A DNA stretch of 54,874 bases, taken from Prevotella sp. GTDB taxonomy: Bacteria; Bacteroidota; Bacteroidia; Bacteroidales; Bacteroidaceae. Shown piece by piece: positions 34,219 through 43,388 of the stretch. The stretch covers positions 1-54,874 of the forward strand of contig JAFUUL010000024.1 in the NCBI GenBank assembly GCA_017483805.1, given 5' to 3'. The position numbers and the translations under genes are program-made. Each line of letters opens with the position of its first letter. Position 1 is the stretch's first letter. The notes under the pieces are model-generated. The model saw only the letters and a list, made by a program, of their open reading frames with translations. It did not search any database and had not been told where the DNA came from.

Positions 34219-35418
34219 ATGATAGGTATTGTTTATTTAGGAAACAATCCTGAAACCGAAGAGCGTTTAAAATACTTGCCAGGAAGACAAGTGGTTTTCG
34301 CCAAGAACTATAAAGAGGCTGCTGAAGCCTGCAAATCGCAGAACTCCAGCAACCACTTTATCCTGTTCTTCGAGAAGCACGTCCTGGCCGAGGACGTCAC
34401 CGCCATTACCTATCTGAGAAAGACTTGCAAAGATCTATATATCATTCTGTTGACAAGACACCTGACAAACGATGAGCGTCTTGTCTATTTAGGGTGTGGC
34501 ATCAGCGACACACTCGACTTGAACGCATCGGTGACAACGCTCAACAAGAAGTTGGAGTTTATCAACAAGCGCGAGGCCAAACTTTTTGGAAGCAAAGTAT
34601 CCAAGAAGAGAATCCTTCGCTTCCAGATCCCCCTTTGGAAACGCACATTCGATGTCGTATTTTCATTACTGGCACTCATCATCCTCTCCCCCATCATGCT
34701 GGCAACGGTACTGGCCATCAAGATCGAGAGTCCAGGGCCGGCCCTGTTCAAATCAAAACGTATTGGTACGAACTACAGGGTTTTCGACTTCCTGAAGTTC
34801 CGTTCCATGTACACCGACGCTGAAAAGCGCCTCAAGGAACTGAGCAAGACGGAGAACCAGTATGCCCACCATGACGACGAGCCGAAGACCGCAATCACCT
34901 CTCCGCTCGGCGAGGAAGCCGAGAAGCAGATGCAAGATCAGGGCGTAGAATCCGAGATGCTTATCAGCGACGAGGAAGTGGTGTTGATTGGCGACAACTT
35001 TGTGGTGGCAGAGAGCGACTTCAGCAAACAGAAGGAAGACGAAATCAACAATGCCTTTGTCAAGATTGAGAACGACCCGCGAGTCACCAAGGTGGGACGA
35101 TTCATCCGCAAATACAGCATTGACGAACTGCCTCAACTCATCAACATACTGAAAGGTGACATGTCCATCGTCGGCAATCGTCCTCTCCCACTCTACGAGG
35201 CAGAGAAACTGACCGCCGACAACAGCATTGACCGCTTCATGGCACCTGCCGGTCTCACCGGACTTTGGCAGGTGGAAGAACGCGGCAAGGGTGGCAACAT
35301 GTCGGCAGAAGAGCGAAAGCAACTGGACATCGAGTATGGCAAGACCTATAGTTTTGCCCTCGACATGAAGATTATCTTCCGCACGCTCTTTGCATTTAAA
35401 CAAGAAGAAAACGTATAA
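34219..35418 (+). CDS. Phosphoglycosyl transferase (initiating sugar transferase) with N-terminal pseudo-receiver domain
   Basis: The product has 399 residues. Residues 1-120 follow the receiver fold (VYLGNNPETEERLKYLPG, FILFFEKH, IILLTRHLTNDERLVYLG) but lack the phospho-acceptor Asp. The rest is a bacterial sugar transferase: one membrane-inserted helix (FDVVFSLLALIILSPIML), the catalytic region KFRSMYTDAEKRL, then NDPRVTKVGRFIRK, SIDELPQLINILKGDMSIVG and AGLTGLWQVEERGK. It should load the first sugar phosphate onto undecaprenyl phosphate. About 70 acidic residues (about 208-275) are inserted between the catalytic segment and NDPRVT, which most relatives lack. Confidence 0.88.
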   Translation: MIGIVYLGNNPETEERLKYLPGRQVVFAKNYKEAAEACKSQNSSNHFILFFEKHVLAEDVTAITYLRKTCKDLYIILLTRHLTNDERLVYLGCGISDTLDLNASVTTLNKKLEFINKREAKLFGSKVSKKRILRFQIPLWKRTFDVVFSLLALIILSPIMLATVLAIKIESPGPALFKSKRIGTNYRVFDFLKFRSMYTDAEKRLKELSKTENQYAHHDDEPKTAITSPLGEEAEKQMQDQGVESEMLISDEEVVLIGDNFVVAESDFSKQKEDEINNAFVKIENDPRVTKVGRFIRKYSIDELPQLINILKGDMSIVGNRPLPLYEAEKLTADNSIDRFMAPAGLTGLWQVEERGKGGNMSAEERKQLDIEYGKTYSFALDMKIIFRTLFAFKQEENV

Positions 35419-35435
35419 GATTCAAATATAACGCA

Positions 35436-36455
35436 ATGATTAAGAAGATTTTATACACGATTGCCTTGTCTGTTGTCAGCAGCACACTATGTGCACAGAC
35501 CGCCGATGACAGTGGCATCAGTGCCGGATTCTTTGATTCCAGCAAGGAAAAGGACATCAACTTTTCCGAGTTCAAATTGCCGCCTTTGGCCGTCCTGTTC
35601 GAGAATGCCAAGAGCAACCCCAATATTTTGCTGCTGGCCAAACGCCAGGAAATTGCAGAAGCAGAAGTCGCCAAGCAGAAAAAGCATATTTTCTCCTATG
35701 TCAACGGAAATGCTGCGTACAGTTATGGTAAGTCTGACATTTGGGATGGCTCTACCGGTTACGGCAGTGGCATGATTTGGCAGCCTCATTCTTCAGAACA
35801 AAGTTACTGGAATATTGGCGTCAACCTGAGGGTTCCCCTGGAGGACATCCTCGACTTGGGTCCTTCCGTCAAACGCAAGCGCCTGCTCGTCGAAGATGCA
35901 CAGATTCAAAAAGATATTGCATACGATGAACTGAAGCAACAAATCGTTGCTTTGTATATCAAGATTACGAATGACTTGGTAGCCTTGAAAACTGCAGGTG
36001 AGAACGCCGCTGCCTACCAAGGTGCCAGCGCCTTGAACGAGGTTGAGTTCCATCACGACAATATGGAGATAGAAGACTACGCCTACACTGGTTTGCATGG
36101 CCAAGAAGCCATCAACACTTACCAGAATCTTCTCACCCAGATTACAACCAATATTGCGACGTTAGAGATTCTGACACATACACCGATTATTACCAATACG
36201 ACTACCGAAATCACCCTTGATAAGGCTGTTGAAAAAACTGCCAAGCAGTTAGCCAAGGAGAACAAGGCTGTAGAGAAGCGCATCCAGAAAGCGGCTGAAG
36301 AAGAAGAAAAAATGGAGAAAGAACTGGAAAAGAAAGAAGCCAAAGAAGCCAAGGATGCAGAAAAAGCAGCAGAGAAAGCAGCCAAGGATGCCGAGAAAGC
36401 AACCCAAAAAGCAGCCAAGGAAGTTCAGAAAGCAACCAAGAATGCCTCAAAATAA
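35436..36455 (+). CDS. TolC-like outer-membrane protein with Lys/Ala/Glu-rich tail
   Basis: The product has 339 residues. A signal peptide (ending LCAQ) is followed by one TolC-like half: a long helix (LAVLFENAKSNPNILLLAKR, EIAEAEVAKQKK), a beta region (SYWNIGVNLRVPL) and a second helical pair (LKQQIVALYIKITNDLVAL). Full-size TolC has two such repeats. The last 75 residues, from about 265, are a repetitive Lys/Glu/Ala helix (KAAEKAAKDAEKATQKAAK) without parallel in TolC. Position between the initiating transferase and the Wzc-like protein suggests a role in polysaccharide export through the outer membrane. Confidence 0.7.
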   Translation: MIKKILYTIALSVVSSTLCAQTADDSGISAGFFDSSKEKDINFSEFKLPPLAVLFENAKSNPNILLLAKRQEIAEAEVAKQKKHIFSYVNGNAAYSYGKSDIWDGSTGYGSGMIWQPHSSEQSYWNIGVNLRVPLEDILDLGPSVKRKRLLVEDAQIQKDIAYDELKQQIVALYIKITNDLVALKTAGENAAAYQGASALNEVEFHHDNMEIEDYAYTGLHGQEAINTYQNLLTQITTNIATLEILTHTPIITNTTTEITLDKAVEKTAKQLAKENKAVEKRIQKAAEEEEKMEKELEKKEAKEAKDAEKAAEKAAKDAEKATQKAAKEVQKATKNASK

Positions 36456-36473
36456 CATCTAAAAACTAAGACT

Positions 36474-38645
36474 ATGGATATTTTCAGATATTTAGTAAGG
36501 TTCTTATACAAGATTCGCTGGTATCTCGTTATTCTGCCACTCATTGCATTGGTAGTTGCATGGTTTATGACCCGCAACATGGAGCGTATCTACGATGCAA
36601 ATACGACTATCTATACCGGTATGATAACAGGCTACACCATAGAAGGCAATAGTTCCATGGGTAATCCCCAAACCAATATCACCAACCTGATGTTGATCAT
36701 CCAGACAGACAATACCATCCACGAAGTGTCCCTCCGTCTGTTTGCACGCTGCATGATGTATGGCAACCCCAACAAGGACAACAACTACATCTCGGCAGAG
36801 CACTTCCGCCAATTAAGTGCAAGCGTGCCTGCCGATGTCAAGGCACTCATCAACCATAACGATGAGCAAGAGACTTACCGCAATCTGAAAGCCTACGAAA
36901 AGCCTTCACAGGATAACTACCTCTTTGGCATGCTCAACTATCACCCCTACTTTGGTATCAACAACATCACCAGCCGTTTGAAAGTGCTGCAACTTAACAA
37001 TAGTGACATCATTGACATCGCCTATTCAGCTAACGATGCTGGTATCTGCTATAATACACTTGATATTCTCAACGAGGTATTTGCCAATAAGTATCAGGAG
37101 TTGCGTTATGGCGAGACGCTCAATGTCATCAAATTTTTCGAGAAAGAGGTTGCCCGCCTCTACAAGGTGCTGACTCATGCCGAGAACGACCTTATTAAAT
37201 TTAATGTCAAGCATCGCATCATCAACTATGAAGAACAGACTAAACAGTTGACCATATTGGAAATGCAACAGCAAAACAAGGATAACGAATTGCGCATGAA
37301 CATGGCAACTACCGAAGCACTGATTGCCTATTTGAAGCGTCAATTGGGCGACCGTGCTAAGATTATCGAGTCTAATCAGGAATTCACGATACTGGTTCGC
37401 GATATTACTCGCCTACAGTCACGCATTGCCAACCTGAAACTGATGAGCAGTGAAAATGGTGGCAGCAACAATGAGGCACAGATTGAGTTATCCAAGGCTG
37501 AACGTCAACTGAACGAAACGACCAAAAAGGTCAAGGAACTGACAGAATCCATCGAGGCTGCCAACTATAACACAGATACTGGCGTCAAAGCCAGAGACCT
37601 CATCAACAAATGGCTGGAACAGGTCATTCTGTTAGAGCAAACCAAGGCGGAACTGGGTGCACAAGATATCATGCGCTCCAGCCTTGACCGCCAGTTCATT
37701 TTCTATTCACCCATAGGAGCAACCTTGGATCGCAAGGATCGTCACATCGGATTCATTGAGGCCAACTATATTGAAATGCTCAAGGCCCTGAATGCCGCCC
37801 GTCTTCGCCAGCGCAACCTTCAGATGTCTACGGCTGTACTGCGCATTCTCAATCCACCAATGTTCCCCATGAATGCCCAGCCCACCAACCGTATGATGAT
37901 ACTTTTGGGTGCATTCATGCTGACGTTTGCATTGACGGCTCTCTACTTCTTGATTATCGAAATGCTCGACCGCACCCTTCGCGACCGTATGCGCTCCGAG
38001 AAGATTACAGAGATTCCTGTTTTGGGCTGCTACCCCAAGGAGAGCACCTTGCGCTATCGCCGCTTCAACAAGACCATAAACGACATGGCATTGCGACAGT
38101 TGAGCAAGTCTCTTCTCCCCCACTTCAAGGAGGGACAGCAGAATGTGCTCAACCTGCTCTCTACCGATGCTGCCAATGGCAAGAGTTACATTTCCCAGGA
38201 ACTGGAGAACTATTGGCTCAGCATTGGTCTGCAGGTCCGTCGCTTCACATACGACGAGGACTTCTTGGCCGAAGACAGCCGCTATCTCTTGGCAAAGGAC
38301 ATCAAAGACATCTGTCCAGACCTGATGCCCAATGAAATAGCCATCATCGAATATCCTAACCTGGATGAGAACACCATTCCCACATCCCTGCTGAATATGG
38401 GAACTGTCAATCTGATGATCACTCGCGCCAACCGCACCTGGAAGGATATAGACCAGAAGGCGTTGAAAGAACTGGAGTCACGTCTGGAAAATAAGGAAAC
38501 GCTCTTCATGTATCTGACGGAAGCAAGTCGTTATGCTGTAGAGGAGTTTGTCGGCCAGTTGCCGCCTTACACAAGGTTCAACAACTTCGTTTATCGCATC
38601 TCTCAACTTGGCCTGACGGCTTCAGAGAACGACCCCTCAAGATAA
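36474..38645 (+). CDS. Wzc/GumC-like polysaccharide co-polymerase with degenerate ATPase domain
   Basis: The product has 723 residues. Two membrane helices (about 16-32 and 480-498) flank a long periplasmic region with coiled coils, as in chain-length determinants. A C-terminal cytoplasmic domain has a P-loop-like STDAANGKS (about residues 563-571) and AIIEYPNLDE, where BY-kinases have Walker A and B. The DxD Walker A' motif and the C-terminal tyrosine cluster are missing, so kinase activity is unlikely. It should control export or chain length of the polysaccharide. The start is 18 bp after the TolC-like gene. Confidence 0.85.
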   Translation: MDIFRYLVRFLYKIRWYLVILPLIALVVAWFMTRNMERIYDANTTIYTGMITGYTIEGNSSMGNPQTNITNLMLIIQTDNTIHEVSLRLFARCMMYGNPNKDNNYISAEHFRQLSASVPADVKALINHNDEQETYRNLKAYEKPSQDNYLFGMLNYHPYFGINNITSRLKVLQLNNSDIIDIAYSANDAGICYNTLDILNEVFANKYQELRYGETLNVIKFFEKEVARLYKVLTHAENDLIKFNVKHRIINYEEQTKQLTILEMQQQNKDNELRMNMATTEALIAYLKRQLGDRAKIIESNQEFTILVRDITRLQSRIANLKLMSSENGGSNNEAQIELSKAERQLNETTKKVKELTESIEAANYNTDTGVKARDLINKWLEQVILLEQTKAELGAQDIMRSSLDRQFIFYSPIGATLDRKDRHIGFIEANYIEMLKALNAARLRQRNLQMSTAVLRILNPPMFPMNAQPTNRMMILLGAFMLTFALTALYFLIIEMLDRTLRDRMRSEKITEIPVLGCYPKESTLRYRRFNKTINDMALRQLSKSLLPHFKEGQQNVLNLLSTDAANGKSYISQELENYWLSIGLQVRRFTYDEDFLAEDSRYLLAKDIKDICPDLMPNEIAIIEYPNLDENTIPTSLLNMGTVNLMITRANRTWKDIDQKALKELESRLENKETLFMYLTEASRYAVEEFVGQLPPYTRFNNFVYRISQLGLTASENDPSR

Positions 38646-38651
38646 ACACTA

Positions 38652-40187
38652 ATGGCAAGCACGTTCAGGACATACGCAAAGAATAATGGAGGAAGAGCAT
38701 TATTACTCATCCTCCTCTTTGTGCTTGCCATTTATGAATTTATCAACGCAGGTTTCACTCCTTTTGCTATAGTTTGCGCATTACCGATAATCACATTAGG
38801 CGCCATTTTAGTTTTACGCTATAGAATTTCTGTATTTTGGGCGTTGATTATTTTAAACTATCTCATCATGTGGCAGGGAATGGTTCTCCCCCCAGGAATT
38901 CCTGTCTCATTCTACAATGAGATATTAGAAATTATTCTCATCATCTTTGTCATCATAGACATAAAAGACACAAAATTTGACAGATTAGGCAACATAATGC
39001 TTTTCACCCTTTTGGTCTGGTGTGCTTTTTGCACATTAGAGGTACTTAACGATTCTTGCGGACTTGGCCTAGATGTCGCATCGTGGTACCAAGGTGTTCG
39101 ACTAATGTCATTTCAGTTAATGTATACATTCATCATCTTCACCCTCTACATTTCCAACCCGAGAATCCTCACAAAATATATCTACGTATGGGGCGCATTG
39201 GCTTTATTTGCAGTCTTCTGGGTTTGGAAACAGAAATATATTGGATTAACGCCAGGAGAAAGTGCTTGGTTACATGGTCCACATGGACGTCAACACCTTA
39301 TCGCTGGTGGCACGCTCACCAGATACTGGTCTATTTATTCAGACGCTGCTAATTTTGGCGTGGGTATGGCTTCGACCGCTATTGCCTTTATTATCTTTGG
39401 TATTACCGCTAAAATAAAAAAACTACGGATATTCTACTTAGTTGTTGGTTTTGGGTGTGCATGGGCTATGTTCCCAACTGGTACACGAACTGCTATTTTC
39501 TGCTTTATCGCAGGTTTCATGACCTATATCTTTTTGTCGAAATCATTTAAAATCGCAATACCTGTTTCAATAGTATTTGCACTATTTGTATTTATACTCG
39601 CATTTACAAACATTGGCCAGGGGAATCAGCAAATACGTCGAATGCGTTCAGCATTTGACAAAGAAGACGCATCATCCAATGCACGTTCCATTAATCAGGA
39701 AGCCATGAGACGGTATTTAAAAGAGGCACCATGGGGACTTGGACTTGGGAACAAGAATGTGCCTGCTAACAACAAATTTAATTATGTATACAACCTTCCT
39801 GCAGACTCTGAATATGTTTATATTTGGATGCGAACAGGTGTTATAGGAATTACAGTATTCCTGATTTGCACAGGTATCATGATTCTGGGTGCCTGCTGGA
39901 TAGTATTCTTTACGTTAAGAAGCCCGTCTCTCAGGGGTATTGGAGCGGGATTATGCTGTGCGATGGTTTCACAGCAACTAGGGGGATATGGTAACCAGGT
40001 ACTCATGCAGTTCCCCAACTGCCTAACATTTTACGGCGGCCTTGCCATTGTGTACATTCTCCCATTTATTGAAAACGAATGGATTGCATACGAAAAAGAT
40101 GAACTAGAAAAGCAAGAAGAGAAAAGACGTCTTAAACTCGAAAAAAGAAAGCAGTCACGTGTAACAACATGGCTTAAATGGATATAG
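38652..40187 (+). CDS. O-antigen polymerase/ligase-like membrane protein (Wzy candidate)
   Basis: The product has 511 residues with about eleven membrane helices and a large periplasmic loop that includes QHLIAGGTLTRYWSIYSDAA. The FPTGTRTAIFCFIAGF segment matches the conserved region of the O-antigen ligase family (PF04932). The C-terminal tail is Lys/Glu-rich. In this locus it should polymerise the repeat units. The DNA is more AT-rich than its neighbours, as is common for Wzy genes. It overlaps the next gene by 10 bp. Confidence 0.85.
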   Translation: MASTFRTYAKNNGGRALLLILLFVLAIYEFINAGFTPFAIVCALPIITLGAILVLRYRISVFWALIILNYLIMWQGMVLPPGIPVSFYNEILEIILIIFVIIDIKDTKFDRLGNIMLFTLLVWCAFCTLEVLNDSCGLGLDVASWYQGVRLMSFQLMYTFIIFTLYISNPRILTKYIYVWGALALFAVFWVWKQKYIGLTPGESAWLHGPHGRQHLIAGGTLTRYWSIYSDAANFGVGMASTAIAFIIFGITAKIKKLRIFYLVVGFGCAWAMFPTGTRTAIFCFIAGFMTYIFLSKSFKIAIPVSIVFALFVFILAFTNIGQGNQQIRRMRSAFDKEDASSNARSINQEAMRRYLKEAPWGLGLGNKNVPANNKFNYVYNLPADSEYVYIWMRTGVIGITVFLICTGIMILGACWIVFFTLRSPSLRGIGAGLCCAMVSQQLGGYGNQVLMQFPNCLTFYGGLAIVYILPFIENEWIAYEKDELEKQEEKRRLKLEKRKQSRVTTWLKWI

Positions 40188-41083
40188 TTCTATCTATTAT
40201 CACCATCAATTACAACGGGTTAAAGGACACCTGTGAGTTAATTGAGACATTACCTTTATACGACTCATCCATAGAGGTAATAGTAGTCGATAATGCTTCC
40301 CGTGAGGATGAAGCCAGTGAGATTGAGCGTCGCTATCCAGCAGTCAAGGTTATTCGCAGCGACAGGAACCTTGGGTTCGCCGGAGGCAACAATCTGGGTA
40401 TCAAAGCGGCACGTGGTCAATACATCTTCCTGATCAACAACGACACCGTTTTTAAAGAAGACGGCCATATGGATACTCTCATTCAAAGACTGAACACATC
40501 TGAGAAGATTGGGGCAGTATGTCCCAAGATACGTTTTGCCTGGGGCAACCATTCCATCCAGTTCGCTGGTTTCACACCTCTCTCTACTATCACGCTGCGC
40601 AACCGAAGCATTGGCTACGGCGAAGAAGACCAGGGCCAACATGACACCGCCCATCCAACCCCCTACGCTCATGGTGCAGCCATGATGCTAAAGCGTGAAG
40701 TCATCGACCAGGTAGGCCTGATGCCTGAATGCTATTTCCTCTATTATGAAGAACTCGACTGGTCGATGATGCTGACCCGTGCCGGTTATGACATTTGGTA
40801 CGAGCCAGCCTGCACCATCTATCACAAAGAGAGTCAGGCCACTGGACAGGACAGCCCGCTCAAGACTTACTATCTGACCCGCAATCGACTATTGCTGGTC
40901 AAGCGAAACTTCCACGGTCTGAAGAAGTATCTCTCTTATTGCTATCTCATGGGGCCAGTTGCCCTGAGAGACATCATCAAGTATACACTCAAAGGGCCGA
41001 AGAGCCTCCTACGAGCCACACTTACCGGACTTCGCGATTTCCGTAATTCTCATTTTTCAATTCTCAACACTCAACTATCATGA
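40178..41083 (+). CDS. GT2-family glycosyltransferase (rhamnosyltransferase-like)
   Basis: The product has 301 residues with a GT-A fold: VLSIITINYNGLKDT, VVDNASREDEASEIE, LGFAGGNNLGIKAA, and INNDT as the metal-binding DxD equivalent; YFLYYEELDWSMMLTRAGY is the usual acceptor-side motif. It adds a sugar to the lipid-linked repeat unit in the cytoplasm. The last 14 residues (FRNSHFSILNTQLS) are encoded by a 7-bp repeat array that also reaches the next start codon. Confidence 0.9.
   Translation: MDIVLSIITINYNGLKDTCELIETLPLYDSSIEVIVVDNASREDEASEIERRYPAVKVIRSDRNLGFAGGNNLGIKAARGQYIFLINNDTVFKEDGHMDTLIQRLNTSEKIGAVCPKIRFAWGNHSIQFAGFTPLSTITLRNRSIGYGEEDQGQHDTAHPTPYAHGAAMMLKREVIDQVGLMPECYFLYYEELDWSMMLTRAGYDIWYEPACTIYHKESQATGQDSPLKTYYLTRNRLLLVKRNFHGLKKYLSYCYLMGPVALRDIIKYTLKGPKSLLRATLTGLRDFRNSHFSILNTQLS
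41045..41079 (+). repeat. 7-bp tandem repeat array at a stop-start junction
   Basis: Five units (AATTCTC, ATTTTTC, AATTCTC, AACACTC, AACTATC). The array codes the C terminus of one glycosyltransferase and ends exactly at the ATG of the next (41080). Confidence 0.8.
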
Positions 41084-42297
41084 ATTTCTGGTGGATACTC
41101 TATACGATTGACATCGTGCTGTTTGTTCCCGTGGGGCTGACAGTACTCTATCTCTTGATCTTTTCCATCACAGCCATGTTCTGGCATCGGGACACTCCAA
41201 GTAAAGCCAAACAGAACAGACGTTTCATCGTTTTGATTCCGGCCTACAAAAGTGACGATATCATCATGGACACCATCAACTCTGCCCTTGGACAGACCTA
41301 CACACAGCGCAATTTCGACATAGTGGTAGTCTCCGACCACCTGAATGAGATGACCAATATGCGCTTGGCACAAATGCCCATCACCCTGCTGACGCCCAAC
41401 TTCGTCCAAAGTTCAAAAGTGAAGTCTCTCCAATACGGCATTCTCAACCTGCCCCAATTCAAAATTTACGATGCAGTGGTCATCCTCGATGCTGGCAATG
41501 TGGTAGAGCCGGAATTCCTGGACCAGGTCAACGACGCCTTCGAATCGGCAGGCACCAAGGCTATTCAGTGCCATCGCCTGGCCCGCAACAACGATTCGCC
41601 CATCGCACGACTGGATGCCATCTTCGAAGAAATCAACAACTCCATCTTCCGTCTCGGACATTTGGCCATAGGATTATCGTCTTCACTCAACAGTTCCGGC
41701 ATGGTCTTCGACTTCCAGTGGTTCAAGCAGAACATTATGAAGGTGCGTGTCAGTGTTGGAGAAGACAAGGAACTGGAAAGTTTGCTCGTTCATGAAGGCA
41801 TCTACATCGACTATTTCGACAACATTCATGTCTACGACATCAAGACCAGTAAGGTAAAAGACTTCAACGACCAGCGTGGCCGTTGGACCTACACCCAACT
41901 TCATTCCCTGCTCAACAACATTCGTTACCTGCCCGGTGCTTTGATGAATAGTCACTACGACCATGTGGACAAGATTATCCAGTGGATGCTGATTCCCCGA
42001 ACCATCATGATGGGCATCATCATGGTGATGAGCATAGCCCTGCCTTTCATCTACCTGACCTTAGCCATCAAATGGTGGGCCTTGGCTGCCATCGTATTGT
42101 TGGCCTATTCCTTTGCCACGCCCGACGAACTAGTGGACAAGAACTGGGACAAAGACTTCCTTCGTGCCCCTTTGGTCACCTTGGGCGGCCTCCTCAATAT
42201 CTTCCGTGCCGGAAGGGATGAGGCAGGCAACCGATTGGATGCCTTCAGCCACCTCATCAACAAATTCAAACCCAAGAAAAAGTGGCGTAAGAAGTGA
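41080..42297 (+). CDS. Membrane-anchored GT2-family glycosyltransferase
   Basis: The product has 405 residues. It has an N-terminal membrane helix (about 8-30), a GT2 domain (RRFIVLIPAYKSDDIIMDTI, VVSDHLNE, VVILDAGNVVEPEFL as the metal site, SNSSGMVFDF-type acceptor region) and two C-terminal membrane helices (MGIIMVMSIALPFIYL and WWALAAIVLLAYSFA). It belongs with the processive or membrane-bound GT2 enzymes. The start overlaps the previous stop (ATGA). It is a tandem paralogue of the next gene. Confidence 0.9.
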   Translation: MNFWWILYTIDIVLFVPVGLTVLYLLIFSITAMFWHRDTPSKAKQNRRFIVLIPAYKSDDIIMDTINSALGQTYTQRNFDIVVVSDHLNEMTNMRLAQMPITLLTPNFVQSSKVKSLQYGILNLPQFKIYDAVVILDAGNVVEPEFLDQVNDAFESAGTKAIQCHRLARNNDSPIARLDAIFEEINNSIFRLGHLAIGLSSSLNSSGMVFDFQWFKQNIMKVRVSVGEDKELESLLVHEGIYIDYFDNIHVYDIKTSKVKDFNDQRGRWTYTQLHSLLNNIRYLPGALMNSHYDHVDKIIQWMLIPRTIMMGIIMVMSIALPFIYLTLAIKWWALAAIVLLAYSFATPDELVDKNWDKDFLRAPLVTLGGLLNIFRAGRDEAGNRLDAFSHLINKFKPKKKWRKK

Positions 42298-43388
42298 ATG
42301 TCCATTTGATCATAGACATTGTAGACATCCTGCTATGGATCATCCTGGCAGCAAACGTCCTGTATGTGTTCTTCTTTGCTTTGGCCTCTCTTCTTCCGAA
42401 ATACGAGAAGCGAGAAGCGAGAAGCGAGGCGTCATTCCTCGTACTTTTCCCTGCCTACCACGAGGACTCTGTCATTTTAAACTCTGTCAAGACATTCCTT
42501 CAACAGGACTATCCGAAGGAGCATTATCAAGTGGCAGTCATCTCAGACCACATGAGCGATGAGACCAATGCCCAATTAGCCGCACTCCCCATCACCCTGC
42601 TCCAGCCTGCATTTGAGAAAAGCAGCAAGGCCAAGGCCCTGCAATATGCCATTCAGAATCTTCACCCATCGCTCATCACTCATCACACCTATGTCGTCAT
42701 TCTCGATGCCGACAATGTTGTCGCACCTGACTTTCTCACCCGATTGTCACTCATTGCCAACCGTCAAGAAGCCATCCAGTGCCACCGCACCGCCAAGAAT
42801 GCCGACAACGACATTGCCGCTCTCGACGGCATCAGTGAGGAGATTAACAACAGCATCTTCCGCCGCGGCCACAACCGCATTGGTATGTCGTCAGCCCTCA
42901 TTGGCTCCGGCATGTGCTTTGACTACGAATGGTTTCGTGAAAATGTCAACCATCTTGATTCTGCTGTTGAAGACCGTGAACTGGAAGCACTACTCATGAA
43001 GCAGCGCATCTTTATCCGCTATGCCGAGGACATCTACGTGATGGACGAAAAGGTGAGCAACAGTGACAACTTCCAGCGTCAGCGTCTCCGCTGGATGACC
43101 GGTCAGGTGCAGGCCCTTTTCCGTATGTTGCCTTACATCCCCAAAGCCATCGTCACCCTGAACATCAACTACATCGACAAGACCATCCAGCAGGCCCTCA
43201 TCCCCCGCTCCATCCTTCTGGTGCTCACCACCCTCTTCACCCTCCTATCCACTCTAATCTCACTATTCACTATTAACTATTCACTTTTCACTTTTCACTC
43301 TCAAATGGTGGTTCCTCTTGGCCAGCCTCATCCTCGCCCTCCTCATCGCCATTCCTCGTTCGCTGCGCACCAAAGCCATCTTTGGTAA
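42294..43388 (+). CDS. Membrane-anchored GT2-family glycosyltransferase, C terminus out of frame
   Basis: The 364-residue product is a paralogue of its neighbour: SFLVLFPAYHEDSVILNSV, VISDHMSDETNA, VVILDADNVVAPDFL, SALIGSGMCFDYEWF and QRQRLRWMTGQ are intact. After FTINYSLFTFHS the frame runs into QMVVPLGQPHP and stops at 43388. The correct end lies in the next frame (KWWFLLASLILALLIAIP to 43488), matching IKWWALAAIVLL of the paralogue. The break falls in a 7-bp repeat array; losing one unit restores the frame. Two more arrays of the same kind lie within this gene. The catalytic domain is whole, so the truncated form may retain some activity. Confidence 0.85.
   Translation: MNVHLIIDIVDILLWIILAANVLYVFFFALASLLPKYEKREARSEASFLVLFPAYHEDSVILNSVKTFLQQDYPKEHYQVAVISDHMSDETNAQLAALPITLLQPAFEKSSKAKALQYAIQNLHPSLITHHTYVVILDADNVVAPDFLTRLSLIANRQEAIQCHRTAKNADNDIAALDGISEEINNSIFRRGHNRIGMSSALIGSGMCFDYEWFRENVNHLDSAVEDRELEALLMKQRIFIRYAEDIYVMDEKVSNSDNFQRQRLRWMTGQVQALFRMLPYIPKAIVTLNINYIDKTIQQALIPRSILLVLTTLFTLLSTLISLFTINYSLFTFHSQMVVPLGQPHPRPPHRHSSFAAHQSHLW
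42403..42430 (+). repeat. 7-bp tandem repeat array in a glycosyltransferase gene
   Basis: Four units (ACGAGAA, GCGAGAA twice, GCGAGGC), coding YEKREARSE between the first membrane helix and the GT2 domain. Unlike the other arrays it is purine-rich on the coding strand. Confidence 0.75.
42668..42688 (+). repeat. 7-bp tandem repeat array in a glycosyltransferase gene
   Basis: Three units (ATCGCTC, ATCACTC, ATCACAC) coding part of HPSLITHHTYVV, just before the metal-binding strand of the GT2 domain. Confidence 0.65.
43257..43298 (+). repeat. 7-bp tandem repeat array at the frameshift of a glycosyltransferase
   Basis: Six units: ATCTCAC, TATTCAC, TATTAAC, TATTCAC and TTTTCAC twice. It codes a hydrophobic stretch preceding the last membrane helix and is the place where the reading frame is lost. 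Confidence 0.85.
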
